Below, piece by piece: positions 8,489 to 18,400 of a stretch of 64,000 bases of DNA (the stretch's first letter is position 1; every line of letters starts with the position of its first letter). The notes below the pieces were generated by a model. That model saw only the letters and a list, made by a program, of their open reading frames with translations, searched no databases and was not told the DNA's origin. Position numbers and translations under genes: made by a program. Source of the stretch: Flavobacterium sp. Root901 (lineage in GTDB: Bacteria; Bacteroidota; Bacteroidia; Flavobacteriales; Flavobacteriaceae). The DNA lies in contig NZ_LMJB01000010.1 of the NCBI RefSeq assembly GCF_001429765.1, positions 1,290 to 65,289 on the forward strand, in the 5' to 3' direction.

Positions 8489-10288
8489 TTAACTTCCTCC
8501 ATCAGTTATTGTCCAGTTATTTGGACTTCCGGTTAAAATCGCTTTACCTGAAACTGCTGATGAAGTATATTTTGCTGTTCCAAAGGCAATTGTCAAAGAA
8601 GGTTTTACAGACCTGGAACTCCAGCCATTATAAATTGCATTTAAATTTGATGTTGAAAAAGTAGCTGGATTTTTCCCTGTCATAAATCCGATAAAATTTG
8701 AAACATTTGAGACATTCCAACTGCCAATATTTTGATTAAATGCTGTCGCACCAAAAAAAGTATTTTGCATTGTGGTAATATTTGTTGTATTCCAATTACT
8801 TAAATCCTGATTAAAAGCTACTGCACCATTAAACATTGAAGCAATGTTGTTGACTGTACTCATATTCCAGTTACCAATGGGTTGATTAAATGCCAATGCA
8901 GTAGAAAACATCAAACCAAGATTAACTGTATCAGTACTTTTTAAGGCCCAATTATTAATGTCTGAACTTCCTCCGTTATTAAATGATGTAGCATTTTGAA
9001 ACATCGAACTTAAATTTCCATTGCTGGACATGTTCCAGTTTCCTAAGTTCTGATTAAATATTGAAGCACCTGAAAACATCCCATCTGTTCTTGTTAGTTT
9101 TATTATGTTCCAATTGCCGATTGGCTGATTAAAATTTTTAGCATTTGCAAACATCGAATTCATAACTATGTTTGATGTCGAATTCAATACCCAATTATTA
9201 ATTTCAGGACTGCCTCCATTGTTAAACAAAGATGCATTTTGAAACATCAGTGAAAAATTAGTCACTTTGCTGACATTCCATGATCCAATATTTTGATTAA
9301 AAGAATTTGCAACTAAAAACATATTGGTCATGTTTGTATTATTGCTCATATTCCAATTCCCAACAGGCTGATTAAAAGAAGTGGCATTGGAGAATAAATC
9401 ATTAGTGGTCGTGACTGCAATTGTGTTCCAATTTCCTATTGGCTGGTTAAAAGATGATGCCGCAGTGAACATTCCTCCTAAATTTAAAGATCCGCTAGTT
9501 TTTAGATTCCAGTTATTAATATCTGGACTTCCACCGTTATTAAATGCAGTATTAAAATTGAACATCTGATAAAAAGAACTACAGTTTGAAACATTCCAAT
9601 TACCAATATTTTGATTAAATTGATTTTGAAACATATTTGCAAATGTCGTAGCCGAAATCGTGTTCCATGTATTTAAAGGCTGATTGAAAGCAGAACTCAT
9701 AAACATGCCGCTAAAATCTGTAACTTTTGAAACGTCCCAGTTAGAAATATCTGAATTGAATGCTGATAAATTAAAACAACTAGCCATTGTAGTTATGGCT
9801 GAAGTATTCCATTCATTAATTCTGGCAATAGATGATAGTGAAGAACAGCCTTTGAATGAATTTAAAAATGTTTTTACATTCGATAAATCTAAAACATCAT
9901 TGACAGAATCTAGTGTTAAGTTGGCACATCCATAAAAGTGGGCAACTACATTTCCAGGATTAAATTTCCCCCAATGAGAAACAGATAATATTTTTAATCT
10001 ATCTCCTGTATTATTAAATTGCCATCCTGTGCAAACTCCGGTTATTTTGATTGTATAATCACCAGAAATGGAATAAGTATGTGTTGTTTGGACTTGATTC
10101 CAAGCTGTTATCGTATCACTTGTTCCATCACCCCAATCGACCATGAAGTTATAAGTTCCAACTGCTAATAAAGGCAGTTTTACCTGATTTGAAGCACTTG
10201 AACCTGCCGACGTATTTGAAGTCCTCCAAATTGAAATGAAAGAATTTTTAGTTCTTCCAAAAATTGTGTTTTGTAATAAAGATCCCAT
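8489..10288 (-). CDS. BspA-like (DUF285) repeat protein with SLLQNTIFG head
   Basis: The 599 residues start with MGSLLQNTIFGR. After a PKD-like section (VDWGDGTSDTITAW, residues about 45-60) there are more than ten repeats of about 24-40 residues around MFxxAxxFNQxIGNWN and NWNVSxVTNFxxMF. This is the hallmark of the BspA/DUF285 family of surface-binding proteins described in Bacteroidota and mycoplasmas. A short beta-rich C-terminus follows the repeats. There is no signal peptide, which is unusual for BspA-like proteins and fits a particle-borne role. It follows the 569-aa fibre gene, repeating the head-A/head-B gene alternation of this array. Confidence 0.8.
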   Translation of the reverse strand: MGSLLQNTIFGRTKNSFISIWRTSNTSAGSSASNQVKLPLLAVGTYNFMVDWGDGTSDTITAWNQVQTTHTYSISGDYTIKITGVCTGWQFNNTGDRLKILSVSHWGKFNPGNVVAHFYGCANLTLDSVNDVLDLSNVKTFLNSFKGCSSLSSIARINEWNTSAITTMASCFNLSAFNSDISNWDVSKVTDFSGMFMSSAFNQPLNTWNTISATTFANMFQNQFNQNIGNWNVSNCSSFYQMFNFNTAFNNGGSPDINNWNLKTSGSLNLGGMFTAASSFNQPIGNWNTIAVTTTNDLFSNATSFNQPVGNWNMSNNTNMTNMFLVANSFNQNIGSWNVSKVTNFSLMFQNASLFNNGGSPEINNWVLNSTSNIVMNSMFANAKNFNQPIGNWNIIKLTRTDGMFSGASIFNQNLGNWNMSSNGNLSSMFQNATSFNNGGSSDINNWALKSTDTVNLGLMFSTALAFNQPIGNWNMSTVNNIASMFNGAVAFNQDLSNWNTTNITTMQNTFFGATAFNQNIGSWNVSNVSNFIGFMTGKNPATFSTSNLNAIYNGWSSRSVKPSLTIAFGTAKYTSSAVSGKAILTGSPNNWTITDGGS

Positions 10289-10468
10289 GATGAAATAGTA
10301 AGTATAGAATTTATGATGCTGGCTGTGTAGTGAAAATTTGTTTCAATTGTAGAAGAAAGAATTTCTACTAAACAATTGTTTTGTAACGCATGCTGCATTT
10401 ATAACTGCTATCTCATCATTTTTGATAAGGATGGAAAATTATTTTGCATCAAACGTTAAATTTGCATT

Positions 10469-12178
10469 TCAGTAAACAATTTTACGATCTCCAGTTGCCG
10501 TTTTATATTCGCATCCCACAGGAAGACCAGCAGCAATTGCAGTAGAGTTGTCTGAATAAGTTGGCATGTTTATCCAAACTAAATATCCATTTTCATCAAT
10601 ATAACATCTTAATGTTTCGGTTTGCAAATTGTTTCCTGTTGTTGTTTTTTGTCCGGTTATAAATTGAATTCTTGATTGACCAGCGCCTTTTCCAATTCCT
10701 GCTTTTTGTTTTAAAACACCGCCATTTAAATCTGGAAGACCAGCAGAATTGGTATAGAAGCAGTAAATATCTTGTGAGCCTGTTGAGGCATTTATGAACG
10801 TAGAAAATAAGATTGTTTTAGAAATTGCTAGAGTTGCAGAAGCAAACCCAAAAGAAACACCTAGGTTTATTGCAGTACCTGAGCCTCCTGTAAATTTATA
10901 AACACCAGTTCCAGATGAGCAATATAATTCTCCTGCAATTCTATCCCAAACAATTCCGTTCCAAGACAGAAAATTACTATCCATTTGAGTAAAAGAGCCA
11001 TTACTATTATTTTGTTTGTATATATATCCATTGCCACCGCCCATAGAGTTATTTCCACCTTCTGCGGTATAAACATTATTATTTAAATCTGAAGTTAATG
11101 ACATATAATTACGAGTAGGTTCGCCAACATCAACGAAAGAACCAGTACTATTTGTCTGCTTAAAGATTTTACCATTAAAAGTACATGCGTAAATATCTTT
11201 ATTTGGTGTTATAGTGATTCCGGTTCCATAAAGTCCGGCAGGTATGCCTGCATATAAAACAAATGCACCAGTTCCGTTTGTTTGTTTATAAATATTTCTT
11301 ATCTGATTTATATAATAAACATCGCCGGTAGGAGATTCACACCCTCCCCATATATTGCCCCCTGTAGTTAAACCACTAGCATAAGTTGAAAATGAACCAG
11401 TAACTTTATCAAATTTATACATTACAGTTCCTGCACACGCATAGACGTTATCTGAATAATTTGAAGAAAAAACACAGGTAGGAGTACTTGGAAGTCCAGC
11501 TCCCATTTTTCTAATAATTAATTGTGATTGAGAATTGCTTGTGTTTCCTGCTTTTATGGTGAAATCTGTTCCATTAAAACCTGTACTGGATGTTTCAGAA
11601 CCTATCACATTGGAATTTTTAATTGAATTAAATTGAAGATCAAATTCAGCTATATTATAACTATCGACCACAACTTTTGAACCTGTATCAAGAATTCTAC
11701 TGTTAGTTAAAGACCCACTAGAATTGAATTTAGGAATAGAATTAGGGTTTCCTACAAATATGTCAGATGTTAGAGCTACTGTACCATTTCTATCCGGAAA
11801 AGTATAAGTTCTTGATGCTGTATTAGCATTTGTAAAAAATGATGTAAAAGTATTGGCCGCATTCCTCAAACCTAATTTACCAGCAAGAAATGTTTTGATG
11901 CCCGATACATTTTGATCGTTTGATATGCCTAAATATAAAGTATCAAAATAGGTTTTGAGAGTATCTTTAATATTATCAATTAAATCTTTTAAAACTTTAC
12001 CTTGTCTCGCATCCAATGATTTACCTTCTTGGGTATAATCTAATGCATTATAGCTGTCAGCTTTAATAGTGCTAACATCAGTAAATTCCAATTCACCATT
12101 AGAATTTGTGGTTAAAATTTTGTCCCGCTCATTTTTCTCTAAATCGGCTACTTTTATTCTGTTGTGATTTGTACTCAT
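10469..12178 (-). CDS. Tail-fibre-like protein with NRIKVADLE head and propeller-like body
   Basis: The 569 residues begin with MSTNHNRIKVADLEKNE and GELEFTDVST, then YNALDYTQEGKSLDARQGKVL, a segment that the 382-aa protein repeats nearly unchanged. Residues about 70-140 resemble phage fibre shaft sequence (VSGIKTFLAGKLGLRNA, RTYTFPDRNGTVALTS). The middle has six or so repeats around VYACTFNGKIFKQTNSTGSF, suggesting a beta-propeller. The end resembles fibre tip sequence. There is no signal peptide. It is likely a structural fibre with a receptor-binding propeller (inference from pattern only). Confidence 0.7.
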   Translation of the reverse strand: MSTNHNRIKVADLEKNERDKILTTNSNGELEFTDVSTIKADSYNALDYTQEGKSLDARQGKVLKDLIDNIKDTLKTYFDTLYLGISNDQNVSGIKTFLAGKLGLRNAANTFTSFFTNANTASRTYTFPDRNGTVALTSDIFVGNPNSIPKFNSSGSLTNSRILDTGSKVVVDSYNIAEFDLQFNSIKNSNVIGSETSSTGFNGTDFTIKAGNTSNSQSQLIIRKMGAGLPSTPTCVFSSNYSDNVYACAGTVMYKFDKVTGSFSTYASGLTTGGNIWGGCESPTGDVYYINQIRNIYKQTNGTGAFVLYAGIPAGLYGTGITITPNKDIYACTFNGKIFKQTNSTGSFVDVGEPTRNYMSLTSDLNNNVYTAEGGNNSMGGGNGYIYKQNNSNGSFTQMDSNFLSWNGIVWDRIAGELYCSSGTGVYKFTGGSGTAINLGVSFGFASATLAISKTILFSTFINASTGSQDIYCFYTNSAGLPDLNGGVLKQKAGIGKGAGQSRIQFITGQKTTTGNNLQTETLRCYIDENGYLVWINMPTYSDNSTAIAAGLPVGCEYKTATGDRKIVY

Positions 12179-12242
12179 TTTTTTGTGATATTTTAAATTG
12201 TTTTTTAGATAAGATTCTTTGGGGCTTTAAGGTTCTACGGGA

Positions 12243-12881
12243 TTATGTAAAATTGCCTGTAACTGTAACAGTATTACTATAGTTAGAAGTGTATCCATTA
12301 GAGTTAATTCTAATTTGATATGAATATATTACTCCATTTGATAATTTATCGTAATAAAAGGTATCGGTTGATCTTTGTAAAAGTGTATAACCCCCACCAT
12401 CTACACTACGATATAATTCATAAGTTATAGGCCCTGCATCGATAAAATTAGGCCATTGAAGCGTCATGTTCTCGCCTCCATAATAAGCGTAATTTAATGT
12501 TGGTACTGTTGGATTTGGATTTGGAGTGGTATCAACACACGTTCCTAAATTATTCGCATAAACCTGTGCATTTTCTGCCAGCCAGGCAATGGCTTGGTTA
12601 TTTGCATCGGTAACACTAATATCAGATACAAACTGGTTTGTATAAGCTGTCAGCGTAACTTCTGTACCTGCTTGTCCGGCAGAACAGTTGTTTTTTGTCA
12701 CCGTTTTAGTCTGCTGTGTATTATAATATCGTGCACTTGGAGCACAGTTTATTGTGTCTAAAACAGGTGCGATATAATCCGGATCAGTTACCACATTTGG
12801 TTTAGTATCTCCGGTAGAAGAGCCGTCATCTTTATAGTATTTCTCTAATAAAGTAAAAGATTTATATCCTGTATTTGCCAT
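12243..12881 (-). CDS. DUF5977-like plus FN3-like fibre accessory protein
   Basis: The 212 residues start with YKSFTLLEKYYKDDG, a head similar to that of the next gene upstream (YKPFNYLENYTPEDG). Residues about 50-115 match the DUF5977 pattern: YYNTQQTKTVTKNNC, then QFVSDISVTDANNQA and a final NNLGTC. This module is frequent in Bacteroidota repeat and fibre proteins. Residues about 130-210 look like a fibronectin type III domain (ITYELYRSVDGGGYTLL ... YSYQIRINSNG). It lies 5 bases after the 288-aa gene, clearly in the same operon. Its function is unknown beyond a structural or binding role. Confidence 0.65.
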   Translation of the reverse strand: MANTGYKSFTLLEKYYKDDGSSTGDTKPNVVTDPDYIAPVLDTINCAPSARYYNTQQTKTVTKNNCSAGQAGTEVTLTAYTNQFVSDISVTDANNQAIAWLAENAQVYANNLGTCVDTTPNPNPTVPTLNYAYYGGENMTLQWPNFIDAGPITYELYRSVDGGGYTLLQRSTDTFYYDKLSNGVIYSYQIRINSNGYTSNYSNTVTVTGNFT

Positions 12882-12886
12882 GGTGT

Positions 12887-13753
12887 TTAATAATTTATTA
12901 CGACTTTTGCGGTCAAAGAGTCTACATTATATGTTATATATCCAATGTTTTTGATCTGATTTACATCATTTACCCAGGAAGGCGGATAAGGAATGTTTTT
13001 AGAAAAATTGAGCTGCTGTACTTGAGACCCGTCTACATTTATAAAATCATATCCTGATTTCTCCATAGTTCCTCCGGAAAAAGTTGTTATCTCAATATCA
13101 ATATTTCCTGTTCCAATCTGGCCATACCATGCACCAGCCATTCTAACCGGAATCGATTTTAAAGAAATATTATCAGAATATAATTTGCTGAAATTAACTA
13201 AACAGGCTTCAACGCCGTTATTTTGTTGATTATCTCCGGCAAACATAATGTATGACGTATCTGCTGTACTATTATTTGGCAATTCAGTTCCATAACCATG
13301 ACCATATCCCATATACTTATTATCCCAAGTTGTTCCCGTACTGATAAATCCGGTAAAGGTGTCAAAGTCATGACCGGCGCCTAAAGCCCATTTATATCTT
13401 ATAACCATGTAATCAAAAGGCTGTAATGTAAGCGGCGGCTCGATAACACATGAAGGATTTGCTCCGCGCCATGCCGTTTCTCTAATAGTGCAAATTCCAG
13501 TATTATTAGCATAAGCCTGAGCATTTGCAGTAAGCCATGATTCAGCTTGCTCATTAGCATCAGCTGCACTTTCTGTTGATACAAATTTATTGGCAGGTGC
13601 AGTTAAAGTGACGAGATTTCCCGTTGTTGCTTTAGAACAATCATTCTTTTTAACCGCTAATGTTTTTTCTGTATTATAATAAACCTGTACACCATCTTCA
13701 GGAGTATAATTTTCTAAATAATTAAAAGGTTTATATGTTGTATTTTCTTCCAT
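12887..13753 (-). CDS. DUF5977-like protein with a beta-rich C-terminal domain
   Basis: The 288 residues carry the YKPFNYLENYTPEDG head, then a DUF5977-like module at residues about 22-90 (VYYNTEKTLAVKKNDC ... KFVSTESAADANEQA ... ANNTGIC). From about residue 100 there is a domain I do not recognise, with VIRYKWALGAGHDFDTFTGF and several Gly/Tyr-rich strands; the first part hints at a carbohydrate-binding or jelly-roll fold. No signal peptide is present. With the 212-aa gene downstream it forms a pair sharing head and DUF5977 module but with different C-termini, the same exchange pattern seen elsewhere in the array. Confidence 0.6.
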   Translation of the reverse strand: MEENTTYKPFNYLENYTPEDGVQVYYNTEKTLAVKKNDCSKATTGNLVTLTAPANKFVSTESAADANEQAESWLTANAQAYANNTGICTIRETAWRGANPSCVIEPPLTLQPFDYMVIRYKWALGAGHDFDTFTGFISTGTTWDNKYMGYGHGYGTELPNNSTADTSYIMFAGDNQQNNGVEACLVNFSKLYSDNISLKSIPVRMAGAWYGQIGTGNIDIEITTFSGGTMEKSGYDFINVDGSQVQQLNFSKNIPYPPSWVNDVNQIKNIGYITYNVDSLTAKVVINY

Positions 13754-13830
13754 ACATTATGTTTTAATAAATAATAATGTTGTCTTTTGTTTTCTAAAAA
13801 CCATTAGAAAGTCATTGAACAATTGTTTTA

Positions 13831-14199
13831 TTAAGATGGCTGTGTTGGCCAAAAAATAGAGGTTAAGTCATCCAGATTAGTTAAATCCCTTAGTTTCTGT
13901 CTGTAATTTTTCCATTCGGTTTTTTTCTCTTCAGAAAGAGGCGAATCTTCCAATTGGGTCCAGTCACTATCAGTCAGCAATGTATTTCTCGTTGTCCTTA
14001 GATTTTCTAAAATAGTATCCTGAGTTTCAACAAAAGCAGAGTAGGCGTGTTTACCGTTTATTACTTTATAATTTTTGGATAATGCCTGCTGCCATTCTGC
14101 TTCAGTTAAGTCAATATTTGGCTGTGGAATATTTTCGTGAATTCCTTCCACATAAAAGCCTGTGTATTCTCCGTTTTCGTTGTATGTTCCTTTGTACAT
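13831..14199 (-). CDS. Phage tail-fibre assembly chaperone-like protein
   Basis: The 122 residues end in the signature of phage tail/fibre assembly chaperones (Phage_tail_APC type): RNTLLTDSDWTQLEDSPLS, then KKTEWKNYRQKLRDL and a final IFWPTQPS. In known phages these proteins help fold or trimerise the fibre encoded next door. Here it lies between the 381-aa gp53-like fibre gene (23 bases upstream) and the DUF5977 genes. It is the clearest evidence that the surrounding genes are genuine fibre genes and not loose adhesins. Length fits the family. Confidence 0.8.
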   Translation of the reverse strand: MYKGTYNENGEYTGFYVEGIHENIPQPNIDLTEAEWQQALSKNYKVINGKHAYSAFVETQDTILENLRTTRNTLLTDSDWTQLEDSPLSEEKKTEWKNYRQKLRDLTNLDDLTSIFWPTQPS

Positions 14200-14222
14200 G
14201 ATTATTTATTTTAAATTTTAGA

Positions 14223-15368
14223 TTAACGCCCAATTGCAAACATGAAACCGTAGGTGCCGTCGATAATAGCCAGATAGGAAGTTTTCGAAAGGTTAGCGAC
14301 ATGATTGAAACCTTTATTTCCGGAAGAATCTCTTATAGTTGATAAAACCACACTGAAAGCTCCTGTTGGCCAAGTAAGAGGGAAACTATAAGTTGTGCTG
14401 CCGGATGACAGATAGGCCCATTGTAATATCAATCCGTTGCTGAGTTTTTGAAATCCGCTTGTTGCTAACATATCAAAACTGGAATGTCCTGAGTCATAAT
14501 CAGATGCTGTTGAGGTAGATACAGAGCCATCTGCCATAAGATACTGATTAGAAGTTCCGCCAGTTTTTACGAAGCTTTGCCCTTTAGTTATTCCGGTAAA
14601 AGTTTTATTTCCGTCAATGATTTGATCTGTTTTTAAATCAACATATTTTGAAGTTAATTGACGATCAACTAATGAAATTGAGCTTGCAAACCAATAATCA
14701 ACTTCAATATTACGATTGCTGACAGGTTCAGAAAATGTAATGGTGCCCGTTTCATAATTAATGATATAATCTTTATCTTCTCGAAGCAACTGTCCGTTTT
14801 TATATATTTTGGCACTATATTTTAAAGGCACTTTTTCTAAAGTAATCGTGTCATCATTAAAAGTGTCTGCACTAAAATTTTCTTTAAACGGAACAGACGA
14901 TTTTCCGAAATCTGAATCAGAATCTCCAGTTTCCGGATTCAAATTCTGATACCAATAATTTATTTCTATATTTCTGTTTGTAATTTCTCCATCAAAAGTG
15001 ATTAGACCATTATTGTAATTTATGGTATAATCTTCCTCTTCTTCTAAGAGCTGACCGTTTTTAAATATTTTAACGCTGTTTTCAATTGGCAAAAATTCTA
15101 GTTGTATCTCTGAGTCATTAAAATCATCTTCAAAGTGTTTATATGGAGCGTAACAGTTTCCTGAAATTATTCCTGAATTTTGAAAAACACTTCTTAAAAG
15201 AGCCGGAGTAATATAATGTTCATTAGATGTACCCGTTTCAACCATTTGAAAATCGGCTTTGTCATCTTCTTTATGAACGAAATTGTCAAAAATTTCGACG
15301 AAGTCAGTGTGTGACGGAATATCTCCATTGTTGAACTTGCCGTGAAAGTCATTTCTGCTTGTTGCCAT
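14223..15368 (-). CDS. Tail fibre protein with gp53-like C-terminal domain
   Basis: The 381 residues contain two copies of a module of about 75 residues at roughly 75-145 and 160-230 (IFKNGQLLEEEEDYTINYNNG and IYKNGQLLREDKDYIINYETG with NRNIEINYW/NRNIEVDYW). Next come a short fibre shaft and a C-terminal domain (FQKLSNGLILQWAYLSSGS ... FPLTWPTGAFSVV ... FAIGR) that matches the gp53-like tail fibre tip of many phages. There is no signal peptide. The chaperone gene directly downstream supports the fibre call. It is separated from the vWA gene by a hairpin, so it may be made at a different level from the giant proteins. Confidence 0.8.
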   Translation of the reverse strand: MATSRNDFHGKFNNGDIPSHTDFVEIFDNFVHKEDDKADFQMVETGTSNEHYITPALLRSVFQNSGIISGNCYAPYKHFEDDFNDSEIQLEFLPIENSVKIFKNGQLLEEEEDYTINYNNGLITFDGEITNRNIEINYWYQNLNPETGDSDSDFGKSSVPFKENFSADTFNDDTITLEKVPLKYSAKIYKNGQLLREDKDYIINYETGTITFSEPVSNRNIEVDYWFASSISLVDRQLTSKYVDLKTDQIIDGNKTFTGITKGQSFVKTGGTSNQYLMADGSVSTSTASDYDSGHSSFDMLATSGFQKLSNGLILQWAYLSSGSTTYSFPLTWPTGAFSVVLSTIRDSSGNKGFNHVANLSKTSYLAIIDGTYGFMFAIGR

Positions 15369-15420
15369 GTTATTTAATTTTATTTTTTGCTTTAAATTTT
15401 TGTTTAATAAGACCTGATTT

Positions 15421-15451
15421 TAATACCAATGAGGTTTAATCATTGGTATTA
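15421..15451 (-). terminator. 12-bp perfect hairpin between the vWA and fibre genes
   Basis: The arms taataccaatga (15421-15432) and tcattggtatta (15440-15451) are perfectly complementary with a 7-base loop. The hairpin lies 7 bases after the vWA stop codon on the minus strand. The following minus-strand bases are A-rich, not a clean U tract, so it may attenuate transcription or protect the mRNA end instead of fully terminating. Confidence 0.5.
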
Positions 15452-15457
15452 AAAGGA

Positions 15458-18400
15458 TTAAAGTGTTAAGATTTTTTCTTCACTGCTGAACATACCCGAA
15501 GAGTTTTCAGAAATTACTTTGAAGTGATGGTAAATTCTTTCGCCATCTTGATTTTTAATAACTAATTCGTCTGTTGCCAGTTTAGTTTCCTGCAGAGGTA
15601 AATTCACAATAATTGCATTAGATGCTTTCTCCTGAATTTTTTCCCAGTTACCCTGATTGTTCATTTTGTACAAATGATATTTACCATTGTGAACTGTTTT
15701 TTCCCAGCTAAAAATTACCGGTTTTAAAATCTCTCCGTTTGTTCCGGTTTCAGTTCCCGAAGCTTCAAGTACTGGAGATTCTGGCGAAACATTATCCGGA
15801 ATGATAACTGCCGTAATTTTGGATGGCTGCGAAGGCACATAATCAATATTAACGATTGGGTTTAATGTAGTCGAACTAGGATCTGCATATTCTATTTCTC
15901 TCGAAACCGTAATTCGGTAAAAAAGGCCATCTCCAAAAGGAACAGATTCAAGATCTTCAAATTCATCATAAACCGTCCAGGCATTATCAAATTCATTAGA
16001 CAAAGTTTCTTCATCAATTAAAATTTCTTTAACCGGAGTCATTGTTCTCACTGATTGTGCTTCTTGCATTGATGCAGCACGATAGATGTTAATTTTTTTG
16101 ATTTTATTTTCCAGATAAGCATTTAATTCAAATTGAATAGCAGGCTTAATTCCTAAAACCCTGTTTTCCAGAATTGGCATAATTCGTTTAATTTCCGGCA
16201 TTTTAGGCGGAGTTGAAGAAACTAATTTCACCGGCCCCAAAAGAGCACTAAATTCACTAAAATTCATTTTAATGTCCATTTCGCGAACAGCATAGAAATA
16301 AATACTCTGAGAATTTCCGTCAAGATTAAAATCTGTAAACTGTGTAATGTTTAAATCTTCATCAACAATTTTCATCATTGGCGCAATGTCAAAATCGGCG
16401 TCAGATGGTTTTAAAGCGTGTCCATTTTTATCTTTAATGGTTTGCTTTTTATTAGTTGGAGTATATGCTCCACCTTTAATATATTCGTAAATAACTGGCA
16501 CTTCGGTTAAAGGAACAAAGGCAGACTGAATAGCTTGTTCAATAAAATAAACAGCTTTCATATCATTTGCCAGCTCATCACCTTTATAAATTAGGATTTG
16601 ATTTAAAGAGATTAATTCTTGAATTTTTAAAGCTTTAACCAAAGGCTTTTGCGTTTCATTATGCCAATCAATAAAATCATTAATTAATGCTATAAATTGC
16701 TCATTATCCGGTAACGGAAAACCAAAACCTGTTTCAGGATCATTTTCAGGAAAAACTTTATAATGACCATCAGCTTCAAGCTGATTAAAATCTAAAAAGT
16801 TCTGCCATCTTTGTTTAAAATTAACTTCATCGTTTCCGCCCAGTTTTTTAAGTTCTTCACGAATTCTATTTATTGTTTCTCTTTCATATAAAACATTTAA
16901 GAAACCTTCTTCATTAGCTCTGTAATGCAATGCCCCATAAGGTTTACGTTCTTCTTCGTATTGTGTATTAAAAGTGAATGTCGAACGATTGTAAAAATCC
17001 GGTCTTGTCGCATAATAACTGTCACATTTTATTTCCTTAGGTTTTATTGGTTTTTCAATTTTAACAGCATACATCGGACTTGGAACACTAATCTTTGATT
17101 TGTATTTGAAAGTTGGACGAACAGCACATGTACTGATTCCGAAAATGGAGTAGTGCGTACTTTCATCCGCTCTTGGCTGAATGTTTTGTGCTGTAATTCC
17201 AGAAGCCGAATCTGCATACAAATAGACTCTGTAACTCGGATAATAATTTACCTTTTTAGTTCCAACAAGAATTTCATCATGTGCAGGATCCATAGTTTGA
17301 TTAATGAAATTACCAAGTTTAAAATCAGTATCATTAATAGTTAAAACCAAATCTCCCGTTAAATCCTGTTTTTCGACACGAACAACTTTAAATTCTTTTC
17401 TTGATTTTACCGGAATTGTGCTTCCTGCTTTTTCTGAGCTTTTTGTAAACAATCGAACAATTCCGTTAAACCACTCAACAGAATTTTCATTTCCATTTTT
17501 AAACTGAGGATGTTGAGGTAAATTAAAGCCAGGAAAAGTAATTGTATATAATCCGAGATATTTTTTACCTGTTGTCAGTGGAATTAAATCTTCGTTTTCA
17601 TCAAGTTTATATGAACCATCTGCATTCATTTCATAACTGTCTTCCAAAACTCTTTCAATTACCGCATCTTCCCAGATTCCTCTTGTTTTTTCTAATTGTA
17701 AATCGTTTGTATTATTGCTTTCAGGTTGAATAACTTCACGATTAATATTATTTAAGAAAGCCGGATATTCAATTTTAAAATCAATTCCCGGTGTATGCCA
17801 GTTATCGCGAGTCTGCATGTTTTGCACCAGTGTACACAAATTGTTTTCCGGAGCTTTTATTCGTTTAAGCTGATCAGAATCTATTGTGGCATCTCCATCT
17901 GCGTGAATGCTGTCGCTAACTTCTTTTTTCAGAACCTCAATTAATGCGTAATCAAATACTTGAGTACCACCTTCTGTTTTTGTAGAAACTTCAATATTTT
18001 TAACAACATAATTTTGATCTCCAATAGTCAGGATTCCGCCTTCATATCTTTTTTTGTTATCTTCTGTTAATGATATTTTGATTTGTTCGCCACTGCTGAG
18101 AACTTTATATTCTTTTATTTTAATAAAAGAAGTCAGATTGTCCGGTGTTTCATTTTCAATATCATCAATGGCAGCATATTCAACATCAGGAAGTCCGTCT
18201 TTGTAATACAGTTTAAAATGATCCGCAAAAATTTCTTCGCTATCAGGAAAAATACTGGTTTTTAGTTTCGCTTCTTCAATCGACATATCGGCAGGAATTG
18301 TATAATTTACTAATTCCTGTGCAGAGTAATAATCAAATAAAATTCTAACCAGTGTTTTATCATTTCCTGTAATTTGGTTAAGAAGCTGCTGCTCAGAAGC

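Noticed and set aside
3726..15368. Diversity-generating retroelement acting on the fibre genes
   Set aside because: No reverse transcriptase and no template/variable repeat pair with A-specific differences were found in the window.
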